From assembly GCA_016169945.1 (NCBI GenBank), contig JADLSH010000395.1, positions 7,096,001-7,160,000 on the forward strand: a stretch of 64,000 nt of DNA, read 5' to 3'. Each line of letters begins with the position of its first letter. Positions within the stretch are counted from its first letter, which is position 1. Source of the stretch: Trachythela sp. YZ-2020. Lineage: Eukaryota > Cnidaria > Anthozoa > Malacalcyonacea > Clavulariidae. The translations under genes were made by a program, and so were the position numbers. Below the pieces are notes generated by a model. It was not told where the DNA came from. It saw nothing but the letters and a program-made list of their open reading frames with translations, and did not search any database. Below are positions 41,101 to 48,532 of this stretch, one piece after another.

Positions 41101-44100
41101 CTTGCTTTCCCCGAGTATAGCTCGCTCGCTATAGCCTTTTTTCTTATAATCGTTCAGCAGTGTTTGTTGCATCGTTGTGAGTTGTGTGCGGTATTTGACA
41201 TGCCTCGCTATACCAGGAACAGTCTGCAGAGTGTATCCACGCTTGAAACTAACAGTGATAGCTCGCCGAGCGTCTCTAACGAGGGTCAGTCGTCCAGTTC
41301 AATCGCAGTATCGTCAACTGCTTCTCGCCACCCAGCGACCTAGACGATAGCGTTGTCGAAGCCTTGCAAGGTACAGTGGCCCAACTGGTAAATTCTACCA
41401 TTGAAGCTCGCTTTCCTAGCAGTTCTCCTTCACCGAGTTCATCCGCAGTACCGTCCACCAGCGCATTTGGGCAGCACGTCCCTTCGATTATAAGCAAAAA
41501 GGCTGGCGAGCGAGCTATACTAGGCTCTTAGAGCACGACGTCAGCGACTCCAATGCATTATGGATAACCGCTGGCCTGCTACGTCTGCAGTTAACTTTTC
41601 TTAAACATTACTTTAACCACATTTAACTTCAGAATATTCGCATGTGTTTGGTGGTAGGTGCCGATAGGTGGCCTGGTTGCTAGGCAATCCAGCCGTGTGA
41701 CAGTAAGCGATCTGGCCTCGTGCTAGTCAGCAATCTAGCGTTGTTAGCAAGCAAGATAATTGCCGTATGCAAACAAGAGAATTGCCGTCTTTTTGCCGTC
41801 TACTTACGGTTTCGGCAATGAGCGAACCGAATTAGAAATCATCGAAGCAATAGGAGTTTGTCATGACAATTCTGTCAAGGCTGACCTCCAAAAAAACGAT
41901 CAGTTAAAACTTGAACGTTTCGAGCGAAGGCTCTTTGTCTGGAGGTATATAGCTGCAATAGGTTACTAAAGTCTTACGAAGGATCTTCGCCCGAAACATC
42001 AAAGTTCAGGTGTTTCAGACAAGAACAACGGCAACTTAAAGTATAGTACTACGTACACTGGACCTTCACGTTTAATTATCCATCATACTACAGTTCCTTG
42101 TTAGAAATGAGCGAAATAACTTAAACACACTGTAGAGGTATTTGTCTTATGGTCATGCACCTATACCTACTGTGTGATATAACCCATACACTGTAGAGGT
42201 ATTTGTCTTATGGTCATGCACCTATACCTACTGTGTGATATAACCGACAATGTGCAACATATCGGTAACGGTGCTCAAACATAATATAATGCAGATCTAA
42301 TATTTATTTGATCACAGGCAAAAAAGTATAGCTACATTATAGATTCATGATCAACCAAATGATTTCTCGTGTTAATATACGCCTAGAATTATTTGGAAGT
42401 TGTTTTACCAAGCAATTAGCACAGCTAGGCAACTATCTCGGCAAGGATGCATCTTCATCGAAATTAAGACGAAATATATTATCAAAATTTGGCCAGTCTT
42501 AGAATATGTGAACGGAGTAAATGTATTTATGCAATAAAAATAATTAACATCAAGCTCGAGCATGGGTGTGTTGTTGTACGTACTGTATATTATGCATTTA
42601 TGTAAGCTTACCATTCAATCGGCTGCCTGGTAGAGTGGCCATAGACCACGAGTTAGCTTGGCTAATAGCTCACTTTCGTGCTGCCTGCCATACCACACAG
42701 AACTTATTTATTTTCCCCACCCGCCCTCCCTCTCTTGGGGATGGGTGGTTCTTTCCCAGTGTTACATTCTTAATGTGTTTCCTGGTCGTTGTAGACCAGC
42801 AGTGTTGGTCGGGCAAACTGGGGAGCTTGGAGGATCTGCATAGTGGCATTTCCCGGGGTTTCTCGTTTAGCTTTTGCGTGCGTTTCCCGGTCGCTGTAGA
42901 TCGGAGGTGTCTATAGCGTTAGTTCCTTGGGTATTGGGGGGTTTGCATAGCATTGCGTTTCCCGGTCGCTGTCGATCGGAAGTGCCTATAGGGTTAGTTC
43001 CTGGGGATATTGGAGGGTATGCATAGCATTGCGTTTCCCGGTCGCTGTAGATCGGAGGTGCCTGTAGGGTTAATTGTTTGGGTATTGGAGGGTATGCATA
43101 TAGCATTGCGTTTCCCGGTCGCTGTCGATCGGAGGTGCCTGTAGGGTTAGTTCCTGGGGGTATTGGAGGGTTTGCATAGCATTGCGTTTCCCGGTCGCTG
43201 TAGATCGGAGGTGCCTGTAGGGTTAATTGCTTGGGTATTGGAGGGTATGCATATAGCATTGCGTTTCCCGGTCGCTGTCGATCGGAGGTGCCTGTAGGGT
43301 TAGTTCCTTGGGTATTGGGAGGTATGCATAGCATTGCGTTTCCCGGTCGCTGTAGATCGGAAGTGCCTGTATCGTTAAATGGAGTCGCGTTATGTATATA
43401 TTTGCTTGCTGCCCGTCGGTTGCACCCCTGTCGGTTACTTGTTATGTGTGTTATTGTCTGGTTATACTGTCCGTTCTTTGTGGTAGTAGGGGGTGCAGAC
43501 TGGCGAAGCTTCAAGCATTGTGTTGTCCTGTTTTATGTTTTCTCGTTGTCACTGCTGACCGCACCCGCTCGTTGGACTTGTTCTCCGGCTATTCTGGATG
43601 AACTCTTAGTTGGGTTTGTGGGTTTTTTCCAAGTTTGTGTGCATACTAATTTTTGTCCCATGGTTGATCTCAGTTTTGTTTAGTTGTCATTTTTCTAGGG
43701 TGCGGGTTTTGTGGGGAACCTTGAGGATGGGTTGCATTATACAGCAGGGAGTACATTTCTATTGTCTGTCTTTGTCATCTGTCTTGGTAAGTTCATAGTA
43801 TACTTTAGTAGTTCGGTTTCCACGGTAGTGTGACAGTAGCTCTGTCCATGGAGAGGGTAATTCTCGGCATCATCATTTACATTTTGGCAAATCGGGATGT
43901 TGGGATAGCCAGAAGTTTTCTCTACCTACAAGACAGCTACACAGGATAGAGTTCGTGGTCGCCCGGTTTGCAGGGATTTGTGTGACAGCTACACCCTCCA
44001 CATACAATTAGGCCATACCCCCGCTAGTGCGAGACACATTGTATATAATTATTAGCCTTGTATTGAGACGAGGGATTGTATGTTAATTTAAGTTAAATGA

Positions 44101-44847
44101 AGACATTCTATTCCATACTGTACGTAAAGTATTTTCAACACACTGACTATATAATTTAGATTCGTGGCATTTCCATGGCAACTAGCACGCTCTACTTTAA
44201 AACTTACATGAAACTTACATTTTATTATTCGGTAAATCCACGCTATTGTTTCCATTGTAAGATGTACCATAATCAACAAAGTCACAGAAAAAGCCTCGAA
44301 TAAAAGGAACGAGTCCAGCTGTAGGCAAAGCTTGTGGTCTGTAAATATCTAGAGAAGACGTAACATTTCATAGTATTAGTTTACTGGGAAATAAGAACTG
44401 AAGTTGGCGTTGTTATCATATCAAAGAAGGTAAGATAATGGAGAATGTGATGGTTCGGACATATTAGTAGAATAGAGGGTGAAGATCAGGTCATGTTAAC
44501 ATGGAGACATCCAGTAGAGGGACGACCAACAGTTGGGAGACAAAGGATGCAGAGATGAAGGGATATTGTGAAAAAGACCTGAAGGTACTAAACCTAAGAG
44601 AAGAGGATGGCCAGGATATTAGTTAACTGCTCTTAGTTGAAGCTTCATTTAATATATCAAAATACAATGTATAAAAATATATTCATTAATAACAAAATCA
44701 GCGAAGCAAGAAATATTTCACTCCAAAAAGATGTTATAATACAGTGTACATACCAGCTTGGCGAAATTCAGCAGGGCGTCTTTTTCTTACTAACACCAAG
44801 ATTAGAAACAGCATCAATGGCCATACGATTTCGACAGCATTTCTCAA
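4917..44847 (-). CDS. ABCA1-type lipid transporter, 43 exons, lacks first exon
   Basis: This is a full-length subfamily A ABC transporter, most like ABCA1/ABCA4/ABCA7. These move phospholipids or sterols across the plasma or endomembrane bilayer using ATP. I assembled 43 exons totalling about 6.5 kb (about 2,175 codons; human ABCA1 is 2,261). Nearly all junctions keep phase and use GT-AG sites. Order: TM1, large first extracellular domain, TMD1, NBD1, regulatory linker, TM7, second extracellular domain, TMD2, NBD2, C-terminal tail. Walker A, signature, Walker B and H-loop motifs are intact in both NBDs, so the gene looks functional. The exon encoding the first ~20 residues was not found; it lies right of 44847. 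The boundary of exon 17 is unresolved. Introns are swollen by minisatellites and MITEs. Exons are itemised in the domain entries below. Confidence 0.93.
5096..5454. mobile_element. hAT-type MITE with 8-bp TSD
   Basis: The element is 359 bp with terminal repeats CAGTGGTGGATTACCA and, inverted, CAGTGGCGGATTACCA. The 8-bp duplication CGGATGAA lies at 5088-5095 and 5455-5462. It sits in the last ABCA intron and has no transposase. Confidence 0.92.
5681..5935. repeat. 87-bp tandem duplication with inverted third copy
   Basis: The phrase GTCGTAACTGTCGTGAACAT begins at 5681 and again at 5768, each followed by the ~80-bp unit containing GTGTTGATATATCTCAACA. A reverse-complement partial copy of the opening phrase lies at about 5913-5935. 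This is probably a small foldback element with one internal duplication. Confidence 0.7.
6030..9889 (-). CDS. ABCA nucleotide-binding domain 2
   Basis: Exons 9815-9889 (L-C-L-G-V-P-R-G-Q), 8853-9101 (Walker [11 protein letters not shown]-loop C-P-Q-F-D-A-L), 8241-8375 (signature [10 protein letters not shown]), 7421-7524 ([17 protein letters not shown]), 6648-6740 (M-E-E-C-E-A-L-C), 6392-6497 (Y-G-D-G-Y-T-V) and 6030-6167 ([10 protein letters not shown]). Walker B and the H-loop are each split by an intron, both in frame. No catalytic residue is missing. Confidence 0.95.
7705..7810 (+). repeat. Dispersed repeat shared with 45070-45170
   Basis: Both places share GATTTCAATGCATGT followed within about 30 bp by a stretch ending in a version of GTTGTCTC/GAGACAAC and TTGGTTACTTAT-like sequence. 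It is an unclassified interspersed repeat inside an ABCA intron. Confidence 0.4.
10226..19664 (-). CDS. ABCA transmembrane domain 2 and linker to NBD2
   Basis: Exons 19484-19664 ([21 protein letters not shown]), 18186-18301 ([12 protein letters not shown]), 12816-12963 ([14 protein letters not shown]), 11910-12033 ([15 protein letters not shown]), 10913-11042 (S-W-D-I-T-G-R-N) and 10226-10346 (acidic D/E/S linker, then R-Q-R-V-I-N-G, ending N-L-T-K). The 18186-12963 intron holds two large minisatellites and accounts for much of the gene's length. Confidence 0.93.
10464..10545 (-). mobile_element. tRNA-derived SINE fragment
   Basis: On the minus strand the pol III B-box GGTTCGATTCC is preceded by CTCACCTCTGCGACCGA, resembling the head of the SINEs at 18.6 and 39.7 kb. 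An A-box is not clear, so this is a remnant. Confidence 0.5.
12100..12374. mobile_element. hAT-type MITE with 8-bp TSD
   Basis: Termini CAGGCCCGTAGCTGG and, inverted, the same phrase at 12360-12374. GGCTGCTG is duplicated at 12092-12099 and 12375-12382. The interior carries G-runs and C-runs able to pair. It lies in an ABCA intron. Confidence 0.92.
12588..12656. repeat. Foldback hairpin
   Basis: CGAAGAAAGTTTGGAGAACT is mirrored by AGTTCTCCAAACCTTCTTCTCG about 20 bp later. It is probably one end of a larger decayed inverted-repeat element. Confidence 0.55.
13074..13319. mobile_element. MITE with GGGGCCGGTTGTACGAA termini
   Basis: The left end CTGGGGCCGGTTGTACGAA is mirrored by the right end TTCGTACAACCGGCCCCAG. 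The inverted arms extend through the GTTTAGC block, total 246 bp. I could not define a target duplication. Confidence 0.82.
13801..13856. repeat. 56-bp near-perfect hairpin
   Basis: AACTGGAA plus GAATGACACAACAAAC folds onto GTTTGTTGTGTCATTC plus TTCCAGTT around the loop TTGAT. Confidence 0.75.
14083..14752. repeat. 11-bp minisatellite, about 60 copies, with inverted flanks
   Basis: Tandem units of TATTCACTTCA with rare C/T variants. Three units make 33 bp, so a long spurious reading frame results. The array is bounded by a 21-bp inverted pair: ACGAAAGATGTCAACTTGAAG at 14051-14071 and its near-exact complement at 14749-14769. Confidence 0.95.
15623..18170. repeat. 85-bp minisatellite, about 30 copies
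   Basis: The unit begins CACTTCGTTTTCTGCTGGGG and ends AAACCCACCTAT. Copies differ mainly at a few C/T positions (GGCTACC, GGTTACC or GGCTGCC; CTCTACA or CTCCACA), so the variants are mixed along the array. The array stops 16 bp from the donor side of ABCA exon 18186-18301. Confidence 0.95.
18357..18668 (-). mobile_element. tRNA-derived SINE, copy 1
   Basis: On the minus strand it starts with GGCGCAGTCGTCAGAGC (A-box-like) and has B-box GGTTCGATTC about 35 bp on. The body contains GGGTACTCCAGTTTCCTCCC-like sequence. A second copy shares nearly the whole length at 39338-39704. Confidence 0.82.
19370..19471. repeat. 102-bp palindrome beside an ABCA splice donor
   Basis: Arms of about 49 bp (CTATTTACAACATGAGCGGC outward, TGTTGTATCGGATATACAA inward) pair with only two or three mismatches around a short CCTTCGG-like loop. 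The outer end lies about 8 bp beyond the donor of exon 19484-19664. Confidence 0.88.
20229..22027 (-). CDS. ABCA extracellular domain 2
   Basis: Exons 21775-22027 (cysteine-rich, L-Q-S-C-S-C-E-T-G ... P-P-P-Q), 21169-21271 (Y-G-G-V-T-F-G), 20369-20480 (N-K-G-Y-H-A-M-P) and a 61-nt exon 20229-20289 (Y-N-H-P-M-N-L-T-K ... L-S-E-A-T). The small exon was found because neighbouring phases (1 and 2) did not fit; it repairs the frame exactly and matches the N-H-P-L-N-L-T segment of ABCA1. The cysteines should form disulfides linking to extracellular domain 1, by analogy with ABCA1. Confidence 0.9.
20681..20825. repeat. 14-bp minisatellite, about 10 copies
   Basis: Perfect tandem units of ATCTCATGGCGATC in an ABCA intron. 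It generates overlapping spurious reading frames on the + strand. Confidence 0.93.
22155..22410 (+). mobile_element. tRNA-derived SINE, + orientation
   Basis: Begins GGTGGCACAATGGTCAGTGC, an A-box-like head, and later has GGGTATTCCAGTTTCCTCCT, matching the body of the 18.4-kb SINE. The B-box region is replaced by a C-run. It lies in the 404-bp intron between ABCA exons at 22027 and 22431, filling most of it. Confidence 0.65.
22431..24162 (-). CDS. ABCA regulatory linker and TM7
   Basis: Exons 23897-24162, 23760-23802 (43 nt), 23247-23393 and 22431-22802. The first matches the post-NBD1 regulatory fold, including L-T-Y-V-L-P and [13 protein letters not shown]; the short one encodes F-L-K-V-A. 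The last contains an acidic stretch, basic [13 protein letters not shown], and the TM7 helix I-V-L-P-A-I-F-V-C. Homologous regions regulate the transporter through contacts with the NBDs. Confidence 0.9.
24581..26272 (-). CDS. ABCA nucleotide-binding domain 1
   Basis: Three exons. 25953-26272 carries Walker [10 protein letters not shown] and the Q-loop C-P-Q-Y-N-V-L-F-D. 25538-25734 carries signature [10 protein letters not shown] and Walker [13 protein letters not shown]. 24581-24838 carries the H-loop S-T-H-H-M-D-E-A-D and ends in an acidic, serine-rich tail. All catalytic residues for ATP binding and hydrolysis are present. Junction phases 2/1/1 are consistent. Confidence 0.95.
26811..27101. 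repeat. ~32-bp minisatellite, about 9 irregular copies
   Basis: Units read TTCGTCTGGAAGTTAGTAGC followed by TTCGCTAAAGGC with small indels. The phrase resembles the terminal motif of dispersed retroelement-like repeats elsewhere in the window. Confidence 0.88.
27200..31783 (-). CDS. ABCA transmembrane domain 1 and linker to NBD1
   Basis: Exons 31660-31783 ([15 protein letters not shown]), 30769-31089 (three hydrophobic spans with [11 protein letters not shown] and [12 protein letters not shown]), 28541-28745 (L-L-S-P-T-A-F-G ... [10 protein letters not shown]), 28120 down to about 28040 ([10 protein letters not shown]) and 27200-27313 (linker ending [10 protein letters not shown]). All are near-diagnostic of ABCA1-class proteins. 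The donor of the 28.1-kb exon is uncertain: no phase-0 GT is visible, so a small exon may be missing between 28.0 and 27.3 kb. Confidence 0.9.
27428..27583. repeat. 54-bp minisatellite, 3 copies
   Basis: Units contain GGGTGCATCATCATTGAG and TTACAGCAGTGTTCTGACTG. Since 54 is a multiple of three, two minus-strand frames stay open. A fourth related single copy lies at 31163-31205 in another ABCA intron, which argues that the repeat is non-coding. Confidence 0.88.
28753..29850. repeat. 30-bp minisatellite, about 36 copies
   Basis: Near-perfect units of AGAATGACATTGCAGTTT plus AGAATCACTATT. The 30-bp period keeps long spurious frames open on both strands. The last unit runs into the acceptor of ABCA exon 28541-28745. 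Confidence 0.96.
30332..30538. mobile_element. Tc1/mariner-like MITE with TA duplication
   Basis: Termini GGGAGCCTTAGCAGTGACTA and, inverted, GGGAGCTTTAGCAATGACTA. TA flanks both sides (30330-30331, 30539-30540). The arms carry GACTAC/GTAGTC short repeats and a second inverted pair around TTTGCGAGAT. Confidence 0.85.
32102..40587 (-). CDS. ABCA extracellular domain 1 exons
   Basis: Eleven exons on the minus strand: 40529-40587, 40162-40283, 39040-39114, 37505-37609, 36750-36960, 35531-35671, 34691-34854, 33851-33964, 33362-33566, 32660-32771 and 32102-32278. Phases are mutually consistent. Landmarks shared with ABCA1 are K-I-L-Y-T-P-D (34.7 kb), G-V-V-F-T-N-V (32.7 kb) and Q-M-V-P-Y-P-C-Y (32.1 kb), the last leading into TM2. 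In ABCA1 this domain receives or passes lipid to apolipoprotein. The exon at 36750-36960 adds a highly charged K/D/E-rich insert, and the next exon carries a trefoil domain (separate entry). Confidence 0.9.
34135..34308. mobile_element. MITE with AAGGTACGTTCACAC termini
   Basis: AAGGTACGTTCACAC plus the GATTTGTCGGGCCGATTT block at the left is mirrored by the complementary block at 34269-34308. It lies in an ABCA intron and has no coding capacity. Confidence 0.85.
35195..35305 (-). mobile_element. tRNA-derived SINE head
   Basis: Minus strand: A-box-like GGCGTGGTGGTCAGTGC, then B-box GGTTCGATTCC about 35 bp on. Flanking sequence does not fold into a full tRNA cloverleaf by eye, so I read it as SINE, not a tRNA gene. 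Confidence 0.65.
35531..35671 (-). CDS. ABCA exon encoding a P-type (trefoil) domain
   Basis: About 47 residues with the six-cysteine trefoil pattern: K-C, then [21 protein letters not shown], then a Y-C after I-P-D-T. This fits the family signature (basic, two residues, Cys ... Cys, four residues, Cys-Cys-aromatic/His) closely. One position differs: Trp where F/Y/P/S/T/V is usual. Trefoil domains bind glycans or mucins, or sit beside glycosidase modules. The exon phases (2 in, 1 out) match its neighbours, so it is spliced into the transporter and not a stray gene. It lies just before the K-I-L-Y-T-P-D segment. I do not know how widely this arrangement occurs. Confidence 0.8.
36381..36510. 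mobile_element. Foldback element
   Basis: AATGAATGTTT and GGTGAAAGATGGAATTTTCCA at the left are mirrored by TGGAAAATCCATCTTCACC and AAACATTCATT at the right. The arms are imperfect. Confidence 0.65.
39338..39704 (-). mobile_element. tRNA-derived SINE, copy 2
   Basis: Same family and orientation as 18357-18668, with head GGTGGCGCAGTCGTCAGAGC and B-box-like GGTTCGATTC. It carries about 50 bp extra after the GATTAG phrase. A (TTTA)n tract lies about 150 bp to its left at 39160-39181. Confidence 0.82.
40341..40493. mobile_element. MITE with TGGGTCGTTCCAGAAAA termini
   Basis: The left end TGGGTCGTTCCAGAAAA is mirrored at the right by TTTTCTGGAATAACCCA. The interior has CTCCCCC and GGGGGAG runs. 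It is 153 bp, between ABCA exons at 40283 and 40529. Confidence 0.8.
40723..40932. mobile_element. MITE with ACTGTAAAA termini
   Basis: About 55-bp arms: ACTGTAAAACAGATTGGTTA ... GTCTCAGATGCA and the reverse complement at 40876-40932. The interior is built of TTGGTT and AACCAA repeats, giving further self-pairing. Confidence 0.85.
40971..41625 (+). mobile_element. Non-autonomous element with ~90-bp inverted arms and broken ORF
   Basis: Arms: TTAAATGTAGTTAAAGTAATG plus GTTAACTGCAGACGTAGCAG at the left, mirrored at 41524-41625. Inside, a + strand frame starts ATG at 41200 ([10 protein letters not shown]), is serine-rich, and stops at 41343. A second frame, shifted by one base, continues with [12 protein letters not shown] to a stop near 41530, just before the right arm. 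It looks like the N-terminal low-complexity part of a transposon protein broken by a frameshift. No transposase domain is left, and I cannot name the superfamily. Confidence 0.6.
42125..42245. repeat. 61-bp tandem duplication
   Basis: ACACTGTAGAGGTATTTGTC begins at 42127 and again at 42188; the two units are nearly identical. Confidence 0.9.
42881..43375. repeat. ~76-bp minisatellite, about 7 copies
   Basis: CGTTTCCCGGTCGCTGTAGA recurs at about 42881, 42956, 43032, 43109, 43185, 43262 and 43337. It makes a 215-codon spurious minus-strand frame with repeated [11 protein letters not shown]. Confidence 0.93.
43376..44218. other. ABCA intron, no exon seen
   Basis: G/T-rich then A/T-rich sequence without recognisable coding or structured elements. 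Frame analysis shows that exon 44219-44348 joins directly to 40529-40587, so no ABCA exon is expected here. Confidence 0.45.
44219..44847 (-). CDS. ABCA exons 1-2 of window: TM1 and start of extracellular domain 1
   Basis: Exon 44754-44847 encodes E-I-V-W-P-L followed by a leucine-rich helix and V-R-K-R-R, the first membrane span of ABCA proteins. Exon 44219-44348 encodes [19 protein letters not shown], equivalent to the conserved A-M-P-S-A-G-x-L-P-W segment and its cysteine. Phases 1 and then 2 join correctly to each other and to the exon at 40587. The upstream exon with the initiator methionine and the W-K-N motif must end in phase 0, but I found no convincing candidate. Confidence 0.9.
44430..44640 (+). 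pseudogene. LINE reverse transcriptase tail, degenerate
   Basis: Shifting frames give R-M-x-x-W-F-G-H-like sequence followed by G-R-P-like and R-G-W-P-G-like segments, the usual C-terminal end of RT proteins of the endonuclease-RT type. Stops are frequent. It lies in the first ABCA intron in the window, opposite to the gene. Confidence 0.45.
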
Positions 44848-45510
44848 CTAAAAATAAAGATCGTTCATAATATATTTCGCTGTAAATAAGTTGGTTCCAA
44901 TCAATTTTGATGGGCAATAAATTCTAAGGTAAGTTGGTAAGATTATGCCGTGGTGCACCACGACCATCGTGGGTAACTGATGAGAATTTGGAACAGTCAA
45001 TCAGTCACCTTTAGCATGAGATTTAGAGGTGAGAGATTATAACCGTTTTTCCTAAAGGCAAAGTAATACGACAACAAAATTGCTGCAACTTGCAATAAAA
45101 ACTGATTTCAATGCATGTAAGTTAGAAATGCTTACGAATGTTGTCTCGTGTTTGGTTACTTATCTTTGAAAATGTTTAATTAACCTGCATTAACTTAATT
45201 AACATTAATTAACTTGCTCGTATTTCTTTGCCTTAAACAACACGAAGGACTGCGTGCAGGTCGTGCAGCATTAAACCATAGTTCATAGAGACAGATTAAA
45301 CGCACGAAAGAAGTGCGACGCGTCTGACACTTTCAGGATCTAACGAGGTTGGGATCTAACATATGGTAAAATTGGGTTAAAATGAAACCGCGCTGAGCTC
45401 TCGTAGCGTATGGTGCGGCGTGAAATTCTGTCAATAACAAATCTCAAACCGTATTAGACAGAATTTCATGAAAGTTTGTGCAGGACTTGCGTGTAATACA
45501 CCTATCAATG
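44848..45510. other. Upstream of ABCA, first exon not located
   Basis: The exon with the ABCA initiator and W-K-N motif should lie somewhere right of 44847, but no phase-0 exon with that motif is visible here. 45070-45170 carries the dispersed repeat shared with 7705-7810. Confidence 0.35.
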
Positions 45511-45929
45511 TAAATCCCGGGGGGGGTGCGGAAAAGGAGTGGGGATTTGCCTTGAACGCTCATCCCAGCCCTCGGGAATTTGAACATCAATGTGACCGAA
45601 ATTCAAAGTTTTGTCAAAGTTGTCAGCTGAAAAAGAGTCGTACTGCTGGCGCAAGCGGAAGCCATATTGCACAATGCACACTTGCATGTTGTCTGAAACG
45701 CTGTGTATGTCTCATGTTTTCAATGTTAACACTGATATTTTCTAATTAAAGAAAACTTAACCATGAAAGCTGTTTTTTGTATATTTCAATTTAATCTGGC
45801 CCCTGATTGGGGATTTTGATACATTTGACTGATATTTGTCTCCCTACCCACGGGAATTTTACTTCAAATTTCATTTTCTTTGTCAAATCCCCACCCCTTG
45901 CCCGCACCCCCCTCCCCCGGGATTTAAAG
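45511..45929. mobile_element. Inverted-repeat element with G-run/C-run termini
   Basis: AATCCCGGGGGGGGTGCGG plus GGAGTGGGGATTT at the left is mirrored by AAATCCCCACCCC and GCACCCCCCTCCCCCGGGATT at the right. The interior + strand frame (C-D-R-N-S-K-F-C-Q-S-C-Q) is short and I do not consider it a gene. Confidence 0.75.
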
Positions 45930-46054
45930 CCAAGATGTTGAAAGGTCTTTGGGAATACAAAGCCATATAATGTAGATTAGGGCTTCGTTCACACGGGACA
46001 GAATGAATTTCAGAACCGTACACAAGTTCGCACGATTTCACCTTGCGTTTAAGG

Positions 46055-46286
46055 CCTTTTCCACTTCGCCCGTACCGTACCGTAACGTATCAAAACAAAT
46101 TTTAAATTTCAAAATTTAGGGAATATTCGTTGGGGAATACTTTCGTAGTACGCCAAAAAGTTGACTTGCGGCGAACTTTTTATTTTGATACGCGAATACA
46201 CCCGGAAGTACGTGAATTTTTAAACCTATTTTCAATGTACGCATGCTCACCGGTACGTTTCGCTACGATACGGTTGAAGTGGAAAA
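46055..46286. mobile_element. Inverted-repeat element rich in CGTACCGT
   Basis: TTTTCCACTTCGCCCGTACC at the left is mirrored by GGTTGAAGTGGAAAACGG at the right, with further complementary CGTACCGTA phrases between. Flanks from 45979 to 46420 carry related phrases (CACACGGGAC, ACACGGGACG), so the full element may be larger. Confidence 0.6.
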
Positions 46287-46469
46287 CGGGTTTTACACGG
46301 GACGTATGGAACCGGACCACTGAACCGGACGAATTCGAGCACAACTGGAATGGAACGGTATGAATTTTCGCATGGTCCGAAGTCGTCCGGCCTCGTGCGA
46401 CTGTGGTCTAAAATGTGCAACCGGCTGGTTGAGGCAGGCAGTCTGTGAGTGCCCTCTAGTTTAGTCAAA

Positions 46470-48532
46470 CTTTACCAAATATTTAAGGCCTTTGTTACTT
46501 TGTTACTTTAAATACGTTGTATTTTGTAAGACGACCTTGATCAGACAGGACGTGTATGAGTGCATGTGCACCGTGAACCTCGCCCTATAATATTATATAC
46601 TATGTATGATTTAGTTTTAAATTAACTTAATGAATTATTTTTTTATTTCGCCCAAGTAAATAACAGTTTAGTAAAACAATTAAATATTTACAAAATTAGG
46701 GCTAGGAACCTACTAGAAACCATAAGGCTTTTATTTAAGGTCCCTAGATAATAATTTTAACTAACTAATAAAAATATGGACTGCAGTTCGAATGTTTTTT
46801 TAAGAAGATAGGAAATAGTAGTATAAAAAGAATAGTGATACACTATCTATGCTATAATAGTAAGCAATATTACATTTCTATATAGTACATTAAAATAAGA
46901 AATAAAGAAAAACATAATGTATATTTCTGTAGTGTTTAAAAAACAAGCATTAGCCTATAGGTGCTATAGGTACAAAACAAAAGCGCTATATGCGAGTAGT
47001 TTTATTGAGAACAAATAAACACACACAAATATAACGCCACTGCAAGCGGACATGTGCTAAAATGCTCATCAATTGGAATTGGAATATTAATTAAATGTGA
47101 ATGAAAGAAATCGGAAAAAGTATAGTGTGTTCGGGTCACACTTTAGCCCCCCTCCCTCCCCCTCTTGTTATAACTTGTCATTACTACGTATTATGACGTA
47201 TGTAACTATGACAAGTGCGAAAGAAAAACTATTATTTCAAATCATAGACATATAAATAATTAGCGACAACCAAATCTGACTTGTAATGATCGGTGTGCCT
47301 ATACTACATTTAGGGTAGTTATTCTTTGTTTAAAAGCTTAATTTAGCCAGAAATAGATTTTATATGACATTGTATGAAATTTGATATCTCATGCTGAGAA
47401 TGTGAGCACCTGACAACAATTTAAGATGCTCATTAGTCATTAGATGCTAATACAATTATCAAGACATATGTTACACTAATTGGACTATCAAATATTTATT
47501 ATTAGGCAGTAAGGTAAGAGAAGAAACAACGAAAATGACGTTGTTTGAGTATGTTTTCTCTCTGGGAGGCATATATATCTGGATTTTTATATAATGTTTT
47601 AGCTCAATCTTTAATACTGCTGGCTAAATGCAGTACCCTGTTATCCTGGCTGGAAAAAACGAGCACTGAACTGGTTTTTTAAAACACTTTCAAAACTATT
47701 ATTAGTTATATAAAAACTGTGCATGACGTGATTCACAGAAGACGTCTGTAAAACTCCATGTTGCTTATATGCAAACAAACCATGACTTGCTTTTACAGTT
47801 ATTATACAAAAAGCCAAATCATATAAACTAGATTAGTGTAAAACCAGTCTTAGTCCTGTTATGTTCAAAGTTGTAATATGAAGTTCATTATATGTTCAAC
47901 TTGTGTTGTGTTGTTCTGCCTTGCTCGATAAATATGCTACAACAAACTCAGGAGTCATAGTCACATGCCAAACTCTTAGTTCATGAGCATCAACATATAT
48001 AACGTTTATTCGTCGGTAGTAAAATCTCATGGCATAAAACAGAACAAAGGGCACATTGCAGACCTTGAATTTAATTTGTACACATACTAGTGGCAAATTG
48101 TTTTCTGGTTTCCTGAAAACTACAGAGTGTAAAATTAAAGTGGTTCAGAAAGGTAAGTTGAAAGTCTCAGAGTGATGTAAAAACATCTCTTGTGGGAAAA
48201 ATAATTCCATAAAGAAGCATCTGTTTATTTGCATTGACCAAGATGTGATGGTTAAGATGTGATGTAAATCTCTCTCTTTAGAGCAAAATAAGGGGAGCTG
48301 AAGTGTGTGAGAGCAATATCAGTCTGCATGACATTGGAGTATTGGACCAGACAACTAAAGTGCCTGCCCTTGCATACTAGAAGAACAAGGAAACTAAATT
48401 AAAGAAAAATTATTAAGATTAATCCAATACATTTGTTTGGAGATTAAGCGCATTATGGCAAATTCCTCATCCAGGCCAGATGAGATCCTGGCAACACATC
48501 CCAGGATCCTTTCTCTAGAGGCAGGAGAGTGC
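46470..48532. other. Intergenic, no gene recognised
   Basis: A/T-rich sequence. I see no exon matching ABCA or CZIB and no clear repeat boundaries. Confidence 0.4.

Noticed and set aside
42867..43514. 215-codon minus-strand frame with [11 protein letters not shown] repeats
   Set aside because: Translation of the ~76-bp minisatellite in an ABCA intron.
46130..46363. 77-codon + strand frame
   Set aside because: Falls within the CGTACCGT-rich inverted-repeat element.
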